Source: Cryptomeria japonica (lineage: Eukaryota > Streptophyta > Pinopsida > Cupressales > Cupressaceae). From it: a stretch of DNA of 64,000 bases. The position numbers were made by a program, and so were the translations under genes. The notes beneath the pieces are model-generated. The model saw only the letters and a list, made by a program, of their open reading frames with translations. It searched no databases and was not told the origin of the DNA. Position 1 is the first letter of the stretch. Each line of letters begins with the position of its first letter. Location of the stretch: NCBI RefSeq assembly GCF_030272615.1, contig NC_081409.1:19532260-19596259 (forward strand), given 5' to 3'. Positions 1-11,361 of this stretch are shown piece after piece.

Positions 1-489
1 GGCCTGTCTCCCCATGTGGTCATTAGGACTACTAGTGAGGTGAGAATGACCCAAGTGAACCCATCTCTTCCAAACCACTATAAATAATTGTATCCATGGT
101 GAAATCCATGGGTAATGTGTGCTGATTAGTTCATACCGACACTATGTCACCCCATAAACCCGTTTGATCAAATTTATTTGATTAGTTATAGGGTGTAACC
201 CCTACCGACTAGGAGCCTTCTATATTTATAGAACTGAAAGTTCCACATGTATGGCCACACAAGCGGATGCCCTTACTTGCACCTTTTTGTTTTAAAAATT
301 CAAAATCCTTCTAGTTGTTTGGGCAGGAGGTCGGACCTCTAGAGCGGCCCACACACATATGGTTCTTAGTAGAGATACAAAGTTACCCACAGGGAGTTTC
401 TCGTGGGGACTGATGCTTGGCTGCCCTAGAGAAGTGAGTGCCGAGGGTGGTGATAACTTAATGATGAATAGTGAGTACCAAACCGGTAC
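1..489 (+). mobile_element. Leader remnant of outer Tat element
   Basis: This non-coding stretch resembles 52740-52910, which lies between the primer site and pol of the intact Tat element. Shared landmarks are the phrase AAATCCTTCTAGTTG (291-305 and about 52779-52793) and GGGGACTGATGCTTGG (about 404-419). The start of the stretch also resembles the reverse complement of 12420-12475 in the minus-strand element. It is cut at 489 by the copia LTR. No coding signal was seen. Confidence 0.6.
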
Positions 490-1999
490 TGAGAGGGGGG
501 TGAATCAATAGAGGCACGAGAACTTTTCCTGAACCAGTTTGATTGTAGACTGTAAACTACTGGAAATCCCTAACACTGGTCCAAACCAGACTACTACCAG
601 TTAAACACAGTGCAACTGTGAAAGACATGAACCGGTCAATCTTCTTAGCTTTCCACACAACCTACTCCCTCATTTCCACTTTGTCCTTATGCATAAACAG
701 ATAATCTATCATTAGAAATATAATAACTTGCTAGATCAACATGATTCACCGCTTGACAAAAAACAACAAAGCATCACATGAAAAAGACATCACATATGAC
801 ACACATATTTTTCACGTGGAAACCCAACTGGGAAAAACCACGGTGGGGATGAATACCCACAAGCTATTTTGAACTCTTTAGAAGTCCGCTATGTTAGAAG
901 CCTAGTCCGGTTAAAGACTATTACAACAGGTTCTGTTAGGAACCGATCCTATTAGGGATCACCCAGTTAAGGGTTAAACCCTGTTAGAGGTTACCTTGTT
1001 AAAGGATTTTATGAACTAAATGGCTTTGAGTCACCCTCTTAAAGAATTTACAGCAAGCTAGTTAAAGCTACCCTGTTAAGGGATTTTTCAACTATTGAAG
1101 TGATTAGAGATCAACAGGTATTACAATGATCTAGTAATAGCACTCAATGCCAATGTAGATCCACTTTAGTTCCTTCCTTCTACACACACACTATGCAGGT
1201 ATCAATTCTCTCAACTGGTCTGGCAAGAATCATGTATCTCTGCACATAGATACACACACAACATTTGCCAACAACTTTAACATGTAACACCACATTGACC
1301 TTATAGAAAATAGATAGGTCGGTAGCATAAACCTTAAACCCTAAACACTTAGGTTGAGAAATCTAGTCGATTAAATCCTGACCATTGAACACTTTGCATT
1401 TGAATACAATGGTCTTGAATAGATCTCAAGATATTCTCCATCATTCGTTCTTCACCGCTTCTTGGAGGTGATAACCCATCACGCGTTCTCCACCGTTTGC
1501 AGAGACATCTCACCTTCCCAAGGTAGATAGGATCAATCTCCTTCATGCAGGATCCCTCTCGTGCATGAGGCTGATGTGGCAACACAATCTGATCTCTATT
1601 ACAATGCTAACTCATCACACAATGCCATTGGTTGAAACACACAGGCTCGAAACACTTCAACCGGAAACCCTGAAGCTCAAACTACCAATCGGTAGTTATG
1701 CCATATGAACCCTAGATACAAAACATTCCTTATACCAGTTCTTGATCTGACATACCGGTTCCTGTTCACAACATCATATTGGTTCACTTGGACAAGAATA
1801 CCACTTCACTTTTTCACATATGTCAGTTCACAACATCATATCGGTTCTCTTTGTCAGTTGCTTACCTTCAATAATCCTGTTCACTCTTCATCATGTTACC
1901 GGTTCACTTCTCCAGCATATTACGGGTTCTCTTTCAGCATAGTGACATCAATGACAACACAATATCATCATGTCAACATATTCTGCACATATGCCAACA
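490..1999 (-). repeat. Copia 3' LTR
   Basis: The boundaries are TG at 490-491 and CA at 1998-1999. The upper end abuts a purine tract on the minus strand, as expected where a 3' LTR starts. The lower edge has the G-run (about 494-500) also seen at the edge of the LTR at 46556. Both LTRs share a motif of the form GGGAAAAACC followed by a GTGGG or GCGGG stretch and ACCCACAA (about 831-870 here, 46733-46763 there), so they are related copia LTRs. Length is about 1.5 kb. Confidence 0.75.
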
Positions 2000-2012
2000 A
2001 TCCCCCCTTTGG
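2000..2012 (-). other. Copia polypurine tract
   Basis: On the minus strand this reads as AAAGGGGGG followed by ATTG, directly before the LTR start TGTTGGCATATG. It is the expected plus-strand primer for reverse transcription. A second purine run lies at about 2057-2066. Confidence 0.7.
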
Positions 2013-2289
2013 CATTGATGGCAATATACAAAGATATCTCTCTTTTTGCATCACATCTTCTCCCCCTTTGACAACAATGCCAAAGTGGAGGCACAAGATT
2101 CCTTGTTCCACTATGTTGCTCCCCTTGAGGAGTAGCATCCTTCAACACATCAATCCTGAGAAGATATAGAAAAGTAAGATTTGACTGATGTGGAGCACAA
2201 ACCTTTAGATTACCTCTTGAAGGGGCAGCACCCCTAACCTCTTAGATAGGCAAAAGTAGTCTTCGGTAGAGGCTTGGTGAATATGTCTG

Positions 2290-3790
2290 CTAATTGCTCC
2301 TTACTGGAAACATGTTCCAATACCACCTCTTTGTTCTAAAACTTTTTCCTCAAGAAATGATACTTGAGTTCAAAATGCTTGGTTCTAGCATCTAAAACCG
2401 GATTCTTGGATATGTTAATTGCACTTGTATTGTCACGAAATATACTTACCAGTTCAGATACAGGAACTTTGAAGCCATTCAATACATGCTTCATCCAAAT
2501 AGTCTGGGTACAGTTCATAAAGGTTGCAACATACTCTGCTTCTGTTGTAGACTAAGAGATACAACTCTGCTTTTTACTCATCCATGAGACCAGTCTACCA
2601 TCGAGAAGGAATGCACCACTGGTTGTGCTCTTCCGGTCATCTATATTACCATCCCAATCAGCATCTGTGAAGACTTTTAGGTTGAAATCATTATTGTATG
2701 GACACCATAACCCATAGTCAAGAGTTCCCTTTAGATATCTAAGAATCCGCTTGACTGCTACCAAGTGGGATTCTCTTGGGCTTTGCTGAAACTGAGTAGT
2801 AATACCCACTGCATGTCCAAGGTCTGGTCTGGTATGCACTACATAATGCAACTTACCAATCATTGATCGGTAATCCTTCTCATTTACCAATGCTGAGTCA
2901 TCCTCTTTTGATAGTTTACAACCTGTCACCATTGATGTACCAACTGGTTTACTGTCTTCCATGCCAAAGGTCTTCAACACCTCTTTGACATACTTGGACT
3001 GAGTAATAAAGATTCCATTTTTCATTTGCTGAATGTTCAGTCCAATGAAGAACTTAATTTTCCCTATGAATGACATTTCAAACTCCTTTTTCATCTCATC
3101 TACAAAGTCATGACTCATCTTGTCATCTCCACCAAAGATTATGTCATCAACAAATACTTCGCAGATCAGAATCTGATCTCCTTTTGATTTCAAGTAGATA
3201 TTGCTATCTTCACTTGTTCTTTCAAAACCAATCTTCACAAGATGGGAATGCAAGCGTTCATACCATGCTCTTGGTGCCTGCTTCAGTCCATATAAGGCTT
3301 TATGTAGCCTACACACCATGTCACTGTGTACTGATAGGGCAAACCATCTGGTTGCTCTATATACATCTCCTCTTCAAGTATTCCATTTAAAAATACAGAT
3401 TTTACATCCATTTGGTATACCTTGAATCCTTTAAAAGTTGCATAAGCAAAAAGCATACGAACTCCTTCCAATCTTGCTACTAGAGCAAAGGTTTCACCAT
3501 ACTCTTCTCCTTCTTCTTGGGCATATCCTTTACATAATAGTCTGGCTTTGTTCCTTACCACTATGCCATCCTCATTCAGCTTATTTCTGAAAACCCATTT
3601 GGTTTCAATGACATTTTTATGCTCTAGTCTGGGTACCAAAGACCATGTACCATTCTTTTATATCTGGTCAAGTTCCTCCTCCATTGCTTTGATCCAGTCT
3701 TCATCTTTATGTTCCTCTTTGAATGATTTAGGCTCAAATTCAGAGATCATACATGAGCTTTCTTTGACCGGTGGTTCAAGCTGGGGTATG
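2290..3790 (-). pseudogene. pol: Copia pol remnant: reverse transcriptase and RNase H
   Basis: Going down the minus strand, the segment near 3650-3790 carries the typical copia entry to RT (W-I-K-A-M-E-E-E). RT follows (3640-2560) with the catalytic box F-V-D-D-I-I-F at about 3135-3155 and the KQAPRAWY block near 3260-3285. RNase H follows (2560-2300), with S-T-T-E-A-E-Y, the D-N-T-S-A-I block, and a distal K-H-F-E-L-K-Y-H-F segment. The frame is broken by a stop near 3655, by shifts near 3280-3330 and by a stop near 2553, so no functional enzyme is encoded. Integrase, which precedes RT in copia, is absent. Assignment to copia is firm; the clade was not determined. Confidence 0.88.
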
Positions 3791-3795
3791 GTCTA

Positions 3796-4422
3796 AGAAG
3801 TCGATCTCCACCTAGGAATAATTTGGATCAGCAAATTAAGAACTTACAAAATAAAATGGAGGACATAAATACACCGAAGCCAACTTACATAATGAGAGAC
3901 ATACGTCCCTATCCATTTGACAAAAGCATTCCAATGCCTAGTTTTCCTACATATTTCGTGACACCTAAGTTTGATAAGTACAGAGGCAAAGGAGATCCTA
4001 TGGCACATATAAGACAATTTTTTGCTGCTTGAATTGAGGTAGCAGGAGAAGAGACATATTTGATGAGACTATTCCCACAAAGTTTAGCTGATAAAGCTAT
4101 GGAATGGTTCTCCCAACTCCCACCTAGAATTAAGTCTTGGGGTGATCTAGCAGAGGATTTTATCCAACATTTCTCATACAACATAGAGACAAACATATCA
4201 GTCACCACTTTGTGCAACACCAAACAAAAGGATGGAGAGTCTTTTTCATCATTTTTACAAAGATGGAGGAATCTAGCCAATAGATGCTCTTGTGCAATTC
4301 CATAAAAATGAATGGTAGAGATGTTCACCCAAAATGTCCACAAAGAAATTGGTTATGATCTAAGGAAAGCTTGTTTGTCCAACTTCAAGGACGTTATTGA
4401 AAAAGGCTTAGCAACAGAGAAG
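3796..4422 (+). pseudogene. gag: Outer Tat gag, N-terminal part
   Basis: The translation contains the gag stretch P-Y-P-F-D-(K)-S-I-P-M-P-S-F, then P-K-F-D-K-Y-R-G-K-G-D-P, L-F-P-Q-S-L and L-C-N-T-K-Q-K. The same blocks occur in the gag at 30580-30930. Stops at 4030 (TGA) and near 4303 interrupt it. There is no start; the reading simply continues from the junction with the copia fragment. The frame is cut at 4422 by the minus-strand gypsy insertion and resumes at 14735, so this is one gene split by an insertion. Confidence 0.85.
4418..4422. repeat. Target site duplication AGAAG (partner at 14730-14734)
   Basis: The five bases before the left LTR (4418-4422) equal the five after the right LTR (14730-14734). 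This defines the insertion 4423-14729 and shows that both ends are original. Confidence 0.9.
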
Positions 4423-5525
4423 TGTGTGTGTGAAAAGTGAACTTGTATCTGTAAGCACAACACTTCAATCAAGTCATTACATGCATGGTTAATCAGATAT
4501 AATCAATGAATAATAAACCATAACAAATCGACCCATTGCCTTCTAAAAGATGCGAGTATAAGATTGCTCTCAGATTATAAGCAATACCAGTGACTAGACA
4601 ACATCAAGACGAAGGATTTTATCTATATGAACATGATGAATGCTAGATGGATGCAATATTAATCTAACAATATTTTTGCAATATTAAACTAAATGATTTA
4701 ATCAATATGAAACAATTAATATGCAATATATCAATGAAATCCTAGAGCAAAAACAGTATAATAACAATATATTCTCCAGCCTCCTTTTGAATGAGAGATG
4801 AGCCTGAATTTATAGAAAATTCAAAAAGAAACCAACGGTTGAGATCAAATGATGATGAGCGGTCAAGATTTTCCAAGAAGAAGCACAATCCAGGTGAATT
4901 GATGTGATTGGATGCTTTTCTCAGTTTTAAAAGAAATTGAACTAAAATTAAGATTAAATCATGAAAAAACTGATTTAAAGGAAATTGAACTAAAATTAAG
5001 ATAAAATCAAGAAAAAACTGATTTATTATCTATTTCATTCAATTTTAATATTTAATTGCTTTCTTTGAGATTATCTATCAATTTTTAATTTGTTTTTTCA
5101 AGATTATCTCCAATTGATTTCTTTTCTCAAATTTTAATTCTTTTTTGTCAATTAATTCCTTTTTTTATTTATTTCCATTTTTGAAGATTTGTGATCATAA
5201 TTGATTTATTTAATTGAATTAACTCCTCTTTCTTGATTTGTTTCCTTTTTTGAAGATTTATGGCAATTTGATTTATTTAATTAAATATGCTAGGATATTT
5301 AATTAAAATAAATAATATAATTGTTTAAAATGATTTACTTGGAATGATTAATTAATTAAATAAATATTTAATTAATATTGAGTTATTAATTTGCCATGTG
5401 ACATTTGAAGATTTTAGGAATTAATTGTGTGCTCAATATTTATTTAATTGCCTTTGGTTAGGACCTTGGTGACGTTGTTGAGATTAGGGGCCCATGGTTT
5501 AGATGACCATTTTTACGATATTACA
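4423..5525 (-). repeat. 3' LTR of tRNA-Lys-type gypsy element
   Basis: It begins on the plus strand with a short TG run (4423-4432) and ends with TTACA at 5525. It matches 13612-14729 almost base for base apart from small indels. A TATA-like CTATAAATT lies on the minus strand near 4807-4815. Its inner edge at 5525 abuts the polypurine tract. Confidence 0.88.
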
Positions 5526-5540
5526 TTTGCCCCTCTTTGA
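5526..5540 (-). other. Polypurine tract of tRNA-Lys-type element
   Basis: The plus strand TTTGCCCCTCTTTGA reads on the minus strand as a purine tract containing AAAGAGGGGCAAA, just before the LTR. The same tract occurs at 19703, 41627 and 61863 in the Tat elements, although this element's LTR belongs to another family. Confidence 0.8.
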
Positions 5541-7790
5541 ATTAATGTGCGAGTAGCGCGTTGGTTCAAAGAAAATTTGATGTCTAGGAGATGTCAGTTC
5601 TGAACTTGATTGATTACGAACTACATAAAAAAGTGAGGTGTTTAGTTTGATTCGAAGCAACAAAACTAAATAAAGTCAGATTAATGTGATTACATTCCGG
5701 AACTTGATTGAACTTGGGAATGATAGAAAACAAAAGATACCGAACTTGAACTTGATTGATCAAATAGCAGATCTTACTGATCTAGAACTTGATTGAACTT
5801 AGATATAGTGAGTGATGATAAAAAATGACCTTGAACTTGATTGATCAAGATACGATGAAGATAAACTGTTCAGATTGATCAAGAAATGAATAAAACGTAA
5901 CAACTGTTTAGATTTAGCATGATCAAAGATACTCTTTAAACCCTTGATTGAGTTTAAATGAAAAATCAGCTTGATGAGAAGTGATGGAACTGATTAACGT
6001 AAAGAGATTGATTCAGATAAAAGACAAATATTAGCTTGATATGAAGCGATGAAACTGATATGTCCCTAGAGATTGATTTGGTTCAGATGATCGAGAAATC
6101 TCAACTTGATATAAAGCGATGAAGTTGAGATGCCCCTAGTGATGAGGTCTTATTTGATTTTCTTTAGTTGAAAAGATTTTTATTTGCTCGACTTTCGATG
6201 AAGATTTGAAAATTTTCTCGATATTGAAGAATATGAGGTCATAAGGTCATGAGTATGCCCCCTTGGGAGTGAAATCGAAAGATAGGGAGGGTACATAATG
6301 ATAGGCAATTTTTTAGCGATGATAAGTTGTTTGAACACAAATTGATTTAGAGGAATTTTTGAAAATTTTGCATTGATTTACGAGAAATTGAGTGCAATTA
6401 GAAGAGAGAATGAGCTTTTGATGAAAAGAACATTAAGTGGTCAATGTCATGAAATTTCGATGAGAGAGTTGACATCAGATTTTGATTTCGATCCCGAAAA
6501 TGGACTCAGGACAGCCGATTTACAAGCTCTTGATTTGATTTCATCGTACTTGTGTTGATTGATTATGAGATGTTGTTCTATATGCTTTATTCTATATGTA
6601 TGCATATCTCTTTAGTATAGATGAATGAATGTGAATGAGTATTGGTGTCTATTTTTGTTTCTTTTCATATGCAAATAAAAGATAATGCAAATGAGTAATG
6701 AATAATGAGTAATGCAATTTTTTTCATTTTTCTATGCAATAAGATGAATGCAAATGAATGATAATGAATGTATGAATCTATATAAGATGCTTATGTATGT
6801 AGCTAAACATCTCAAAACATAAGTACTCGATCAGAGAAATGATGAAAAGAGACCACTTAGCGAAGAAATGATGACGCTCCAACTCTCATTCAGTAGACAA
6901 AGAGGAAGCATTGTTACTATACCAAAATCACTCCAAATTCACAAAATGCAGAATGAAATGCAAGATGACATGCAAAATGAGATGCAACCTAAACCTAGTC
7001 ACTGGACTTTGAAAAGCTTAATTGTCATCATTGAGCATTTTACAATTATAGCAGGCAGAATAGAGTTCATTTCTTTTCATGTGCAATATTAATTATCTTG
7101 TCCGCAATGACCCTTTTTTCGTTCATATCCTTGGACAAATTACGCATGGACCCGGATTGCACAATTAAGAAATTTCCTCAAAACAGACAAAGAAATGATG
7201 GGAACCTCCCTGTAGCATTCAAATAAGTGGAGTCAAGGTATGTGTGGAAATTTCACCTTGATGTGAAGGCTCTTATCATAGACACCCAGCTAATTTAGAT
7301 GTTCCCAAATCATTGGAATCATTCCTTCAAGCAGAAAACAAAGAAAATATTATGCCCCCAATCCTTGCTCCTCTTAGTCACAATAGAATTCCTCAAGTTA
7401 CTCAGAGGGATAATAATCGAAAACCAATATAAAAGATAGCACACAAAGAAAATTTCCATGCATATCACAAACAGTTTAGTGATTGTTTTCCGTTATGTTA
7501 TTTTGCTTGTTTACTCAGTGATAAAACTCTTCAGAAGTCAGGAGACAGGTAACTGACTCGGAGTGGATAACCAAGTTTCACTAACGTAAGATTTACTTAG
7601 CTGACACTGCTTAGGACATATAAAGTGCTCTGTCGATTACCCTAAGACTATGACAATGATCGGTTTCAAGTCATGAGGGTTCCAACGAACTAGGATGTCA
7701 CCAAAGTGACTCAAATATGTACAAGAAAAAACAAAGATGCATGAAAGCGGGAATGCCAATGTTGCATTGATAGATGGAGCGCTTGAGTAC
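5541..7790. other. AT-rich spacer with degenerate GAACTTGATTGATCAA motifs
   Basis: Between the polypurine tract and the first post-pol hairpin there is no convincing gene. From about 5590 to 5900 the phrase GAACTTGATTGA recurs at least five times, often followed by TCAA. From 5960 to 6145 blocks like CTTGATATGAAGCGATGAA recur. A 61-residue open frame on the plus strand (6373-6558) is antisense to the element. It could be a relic of an antisense gene like those in the Tat copies, but I see no domain. From 6560 to 6800 the sequence is low-complexity AATGAATG-type. Confidence 0.5.
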
Positions 7791-7794
7791 AAGA

Positions 7795-7880
7795 GGCACC
7801 TGTTTACCAGGTTTTCACCTGCTTGGCAAAAATTCATATATATTTTTTTTACCAAGGTCCCTGTTTACCAGGTTTTCACC
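7795..7880 (-). other. Two post-pol two-tier hairpins
   Basis: Copies at 7795-7819 and 7856-7880, minus strand. Each has outer arm GGTG, an AAAA bulge, inner arms CCTG and CAGG and loop GTAAA. The outer 3' arms are TGCC (pairs with two wobbles) and GACC (one mismatch). They belong to the family described at 57453-57520. Confidence 0.6.
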
Positions 7881-7934
7881 AGGGCATTTTCTCTCTTTTT
7901 TCCTTTTTTTTTCTTCTAGTTTTTCTTTTTCTTT

Positions 7935-8160
7935 TTTTTTTTGAATTTCTTTAGGACTTTTTCTAATTTTTATGATTTCTTCAGGACTTTTTCTAATTTT
8001 TAAGATTTCTTCCAGACTTTTTCTAATTTTTAGGATTTCTTCAAGACATTTTCTGATTTTTATGATTTATTCCGGACTTTTTCTGATTTTTATGATTTCT
8101 TCTGGACTTTTTCTGATTTTTAGGATTTCTTCAGGACATTTTTTTATTTTATGATTTTTT
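7935..8160 (-). repeat. 30-bp tandem repeat array
   Basis: About seven degenerate units of the form GATTTCTTCAGGACTTTTTC followed by TAATTTTTAT. On the minus strand the units read TCCTGAAGAAATC plus an A-rich part, resembling the 31-bp units at 57760-57960 (TCCTGAAATAATCC plus an A-rich part). Both arrays lie just beyond the post-pol hairpins, so this is a shared positional feature of the tails. Open frames across it are artefacts of the period. Confidence 0.75.
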
Positions 8161-9018
8161 AATGTTTTCCCCTAGTGTCTAGCAAGGCAAAAGGGATTTT
8201 GAGTACATGAATGGATAAGCGAATGGTGGTGGACGTTTTCAAGGACTATCTCACAATGTTAATCCAAGAACAGGGTCTAGATATAGTAATGTAAAGCAAG
8301 GATTTTTGCAATGTAAAGCAAGGAAATAACGTAATGAAGTCATATGGTCCAAAGAAGTGGCCATGCCAAGAGGTTTGTGGAAAGCATGTTTTTGCATTTT
8401 GTCCATAGTGTTGATCAAGATCAAGGGATAGGTTTGGATAGGAGGCAGATATGATAAGCAAGATCAAAAGGGAGTAATGAAGGATGTAAGCGAGCAATGG
8501 AGAGGAGATAAAGGGTCTGGATCAAGTGCAATATATAGGACATACAAAACCTGTAAAGATCCTTAACCTTGTCAAGATCAAAGGTGGAAAACGGATATGA
8601 ATGTAGATAGAGTGAATGAGGGATAATGGAGGATGGAGGATAATGGAGAAAGAAGGATAATAGATGGATGTACATGGATGGAACTTGCCCCCAGTGTAAA
8701 GTACAAAAGGATAATGGATTACGCATGATGCCTATTTACCAGGTTTTCATCATGGTACTTGCCCAAGGCACCACAAGAAGTGGTTTTCACTCATGGACGA
8801 AATTATTTCTCTCTACTTTTTTTTTCTGATTTTTTTTTTCACTTTTTCATCATTTTTTTTTTTGGAAGATAATGGAGGCATGATAGGGGGTGGAAGAAGG
8901 ACCCCATCTTCTTGCTTCTTTGGATGGTACCCTTAGAATATAAGTTGCAATAGACAATGGCTATGAAGGTATGCTCAAAGATGTTGGTAGGATAATGAAA
9001 TGAAACTAGGGCAAGGAT
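8161..9018. other. Non-coding tail segment, includes hairpin pair 8727-8791
   Basis: Low-complexity GGATAATGGA-type sequence. The one structured part is 8727-8791, two post-pol hairpins on the minus strand. The first (8767-8791) has inner arms CCAC and GTGG with loop TTCTT and a weak outer tier. The second (8727-8751) has outer arms GATG and CATC, bulge AAAA, inner arms CCTG and TAGG, and loop GTAAA. Its outer arm extends to CATGATG against CATCATG. The spacer between them reads GGGCAAGTACCAT on the minus strand, as in the Tat elements. Confidence 0.6.
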
Positions 9019-10602
9019 TTATGCAAAGGATTGGCTAAGAGGGATGGAAGGGTGAAAAATAGGTGTTGGATAATGGATGAGATGTTGGAAGAATTGTGTA
9101 TGGATAGATGGAAATGCTAGAAAGATCAACATTGGCACACGCCTTGAGGGATGGTGGACATATGGAGGAGAAGTGAATCTCATAGTTTGAGATTTGGATG
9201 GAGGAAAGGTTACAGATATTGGGGCATAAGAACCCAAAATGGATAAAGGAGGTGATGGAGAAATATATTTGGAAGGTTTGGATGGAGGAACAACAATTTT
9301 GGATGCCAATTTTGATTTGTCTTTAGACTGTTGTGCTTCAAGAAGCCGCTTAGGGATCCACATGGTTTTTTATTTTTGATGCTTTTTTAGTTCCTTAGAG
9401 TGCATTGCTTCTACAAGTGCCTTAGGAACCCATATAACTTTTGACTTTTCTTCTTTCTTTGTGGGCCTTTGTGGCATTTTGCATTTTTATTTTTCTTTTT
9501 GGATCATATTTTTCTTTGTTTTGACATGTCGATTAGATGGGACATGTTGATCTTTGAATACATGTTGATTGCTTGACTTCTGACTTTTATGCTTGGCATC
9601 CAAATTGCTTGGAGGGAGATGCGTGGATAGATGGGAATGATATGGAGATCTTTTATATTGATGGAAGGTACTCAAAGATGTGTGCCTTTGTTGATCTTTC
9701 ATAAGGGATGGAGGGATATAGGGACCTAGAATGGATGGAAGCGATGATGGGGAAAGTGTGTATTTGAATTTAACTGGAGAAATGTAGGATTTATGAGAGA
9801 TACCAACATCTTGAGAAATTTCCCTGAGGCCATGACCTTTAATATTTTCTTTAATAGCAGGGGGTTCTAATATACCTCATTCGTGAATGTCTAACCCTTT
9901 TCTTTGATAATGCATGCTTTGAAAGATCTTTTTAACAAAGGGTTTCTTCTTACTTTTGATGCTAGAGGCAAGTTCATTTTGAGGTGGAGGTGGCTTGCAA
10001 GGAATGATAGGATCATGAGAGGGCTTTATGGTCATGATGGACTCTTGAGGTGAACATGGAGGATTATGACAAGAGAATATTGATCTTGACATGGAAGAGG
10101 ACCATTGGATAGGGTGTTTGACTATTCATTTTGAATAGGATCATTTGAAAAGGTGGAAGAGGCATCATGATCTTGCTTAGGAAGTGGATTAGGAATGGGA
10201 TTTGGAAGGATCTTTTCTCTTGAGATGGAAGGAGTTCATCTTGAAAGAAATGGAAAGTATAAGGGGATCATCATGGGATTTTAGGAGAATAGGATCTTTT
10301 TCAAGCATTAGATGGGATTGAGGAGTTTTGGTGTCTTGATCTTGATTTATGATAGGACTTATTCTTTCATTTTTCAAATTATTCTCTTGACATGGAGTCA
10401 CTTCTAAGGAAGGGATAGGATTTTGCATAGGCGTAGGGGATTCTTGGAAGATATCCATATTTTGGCATGATGGGGAAGCATTTTGAGTGGGACTCTCTAG
10501 AGTGGGTACGTTTGGAATTGAAGTGCATGATGGCACATGATCTGGGATTTTTAAATCTTTAGAGGAACTTGTATCAATATTGGCATTAACTTGGATTTCC
10601 AT
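9019..10602 (-). pseudogene. Low-complexity Ser/Pro/Lys/Asn-rich coding remnant
   Basis: Minus-strand open stretches at 10602-10189, 10092-9877, 9702-9487 and 9363-9019 share a composition rich in S, P, N, K and H with no domain that I recognise. They follow the gag-like ORF in the same direction and may be remains of the protease-RT linker region, which is compositionally similar in the outer element (16440-16800). The frames are broken between segments. Not a recognisable enzyme. Confidence 0.4.
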
Positions 10603-10698
10603 AGGAGATAGCCCTTGAAGGTAAACATGAAAAATTTCATCATTAGGATCATTATTTGAGGAATATGGTATGGATTGTTGCTGAGAAGTTTTAGGAGA

Positions 10699-11361
10699 TC
10701 AAGGCATCATAGAAGGGATGGAGGCTACATATGGAGCCTTGCTAGACATAGGTTCATGATTTTGATCATGCTTAGAACTAGTTCCTTCTTTTTCTTTAGG
10801 TGAGTCATTAAGATCTTCAATTTCAATGACACCATCATCAAGGAGATCTTGAATCTTATGTTTTAATTCCATACACATTGAAGTCTTATGTTTGTTATGC
10901 CTATGATATGCACAATAACTACTCAAGACTGCACATCCCCATGTGGTCTTTTTAGGCAATATAATAAGATTGTTCTTAATAAGCTCTTCCAAAGCTGACT
11001 TGATAGATTGCCCCGAAGGTGTAAACTGTCTATCTAGGGAATAGATGTCTTTTTGTCTTGGTGAAGGTGTTTTGTGATCTTGTTTAAGATTTGGCTTTTG
11101 ATCGTCAATTATTTGTTGGTATTTGATTGTCAAATCATATAATTGTTTTAGCATTCCTTGAAGTTTCTCACACTTGATATCATACATTTGTTTTTCAAAT
11201 GGAGTCATTGATTTATTTTGTTGGATTTCCATGTTATGTATTTCTTTCTTTATATCTTGAAGCATTTGAGCATAGGTAGCCATGGGAATTGGAGCTAAGG
11301 TATCTATAAGATTCTTACTCTTATCAAAAAAATTAGAAGAGCTTTTGGTTTGAACAGGCAT
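10699..11361 (-). CDS. gag: Gag-derived protein with CHHC zinc knuckle (220 residues)
   Basis: Starts at ATG (11361-11359) with M-P-V-Q-T-K. The intact Tat element keeps a similar start, M-P-V-E-T-R-T-K, at 53836, so this is probably the native gag start. Residues about 35-95 are charged and helix-prone. Near residues 155-185 is C-A-Y-H-R-H-N-K-H-K-T-S-M-C followed by L-K-x-K-I-Q-D-L-L-D-D-G-x-I-E-I, the C-x2-H-x4-H-x4-C knuckle and following helix found in Tat gag (compare 31520-31620). The central gag blocks (PYPFD, LFPQSL) are missing, so it is internally deleted, yet the frame is open end to end. It may bind RNA; activity is not shown. Confidence 0.7.
   Translation of the reverse strand: MPVQTKSSSNFFDKSKNLIDTLAPIPMATYAQMLQDIKKEIHNMEIQQNKSMTPFEKQMYDIKCEKLQGMLKQLYDLTIKYQQIIDDQKPNLKQDHKTPSPRQKDIYSLDRQFTPSGQSIKSALEELIKNNLIILPKKTTWGCAVLSSYCAYHRHNKHKTSMCMELKHKIQDLLDDGVIEIEDLNDSPKEKEGTSSKHDQNHEPMSSKAPYVASIPSMMP

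Larger units (their letters stand above)
490..3795 (-). mobile_element. Truncated Ty1/copia retrotransposon (3' half)
   Basis: Read on the minus strand, this holds the end of a copia pol (RT then RNase H), a spacer, a polypurine tract and a complete 3' LTR. Everything upstream of RT (gag, protease, integrase, 5' LTR) is missing. The break at about 3795 abuts gag of the outer Tat element. The RT-RNase H order without a following integrase is the copia order and excludes gypsy. Five bases GGTAC (485-489) precede the LTR and could be one half of a target duplication whose partner was lost with the truncation. Confidence 0.85.

Noticed and set aside
1705-2169. 154-codon plus-strand frame
   Set aside because: Spans the copia LTR edge and polypurine tract in the antisense direction. 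No domain.
6373-6558. Antisense ORF of the tRNA-Lys-type element
   Set aside because: Only 61 codons, no mobile-domain motif and no exon 1 or donor pattern like that of the Tat copies. Kept only as a remark in the spacer entry.
7972-8154. 60-codon frame with repeated I-S-S-G-L-F-L-I-F
   Set aside because: Pure product of the 30-bp tandem array, on the strand opposite to the element.
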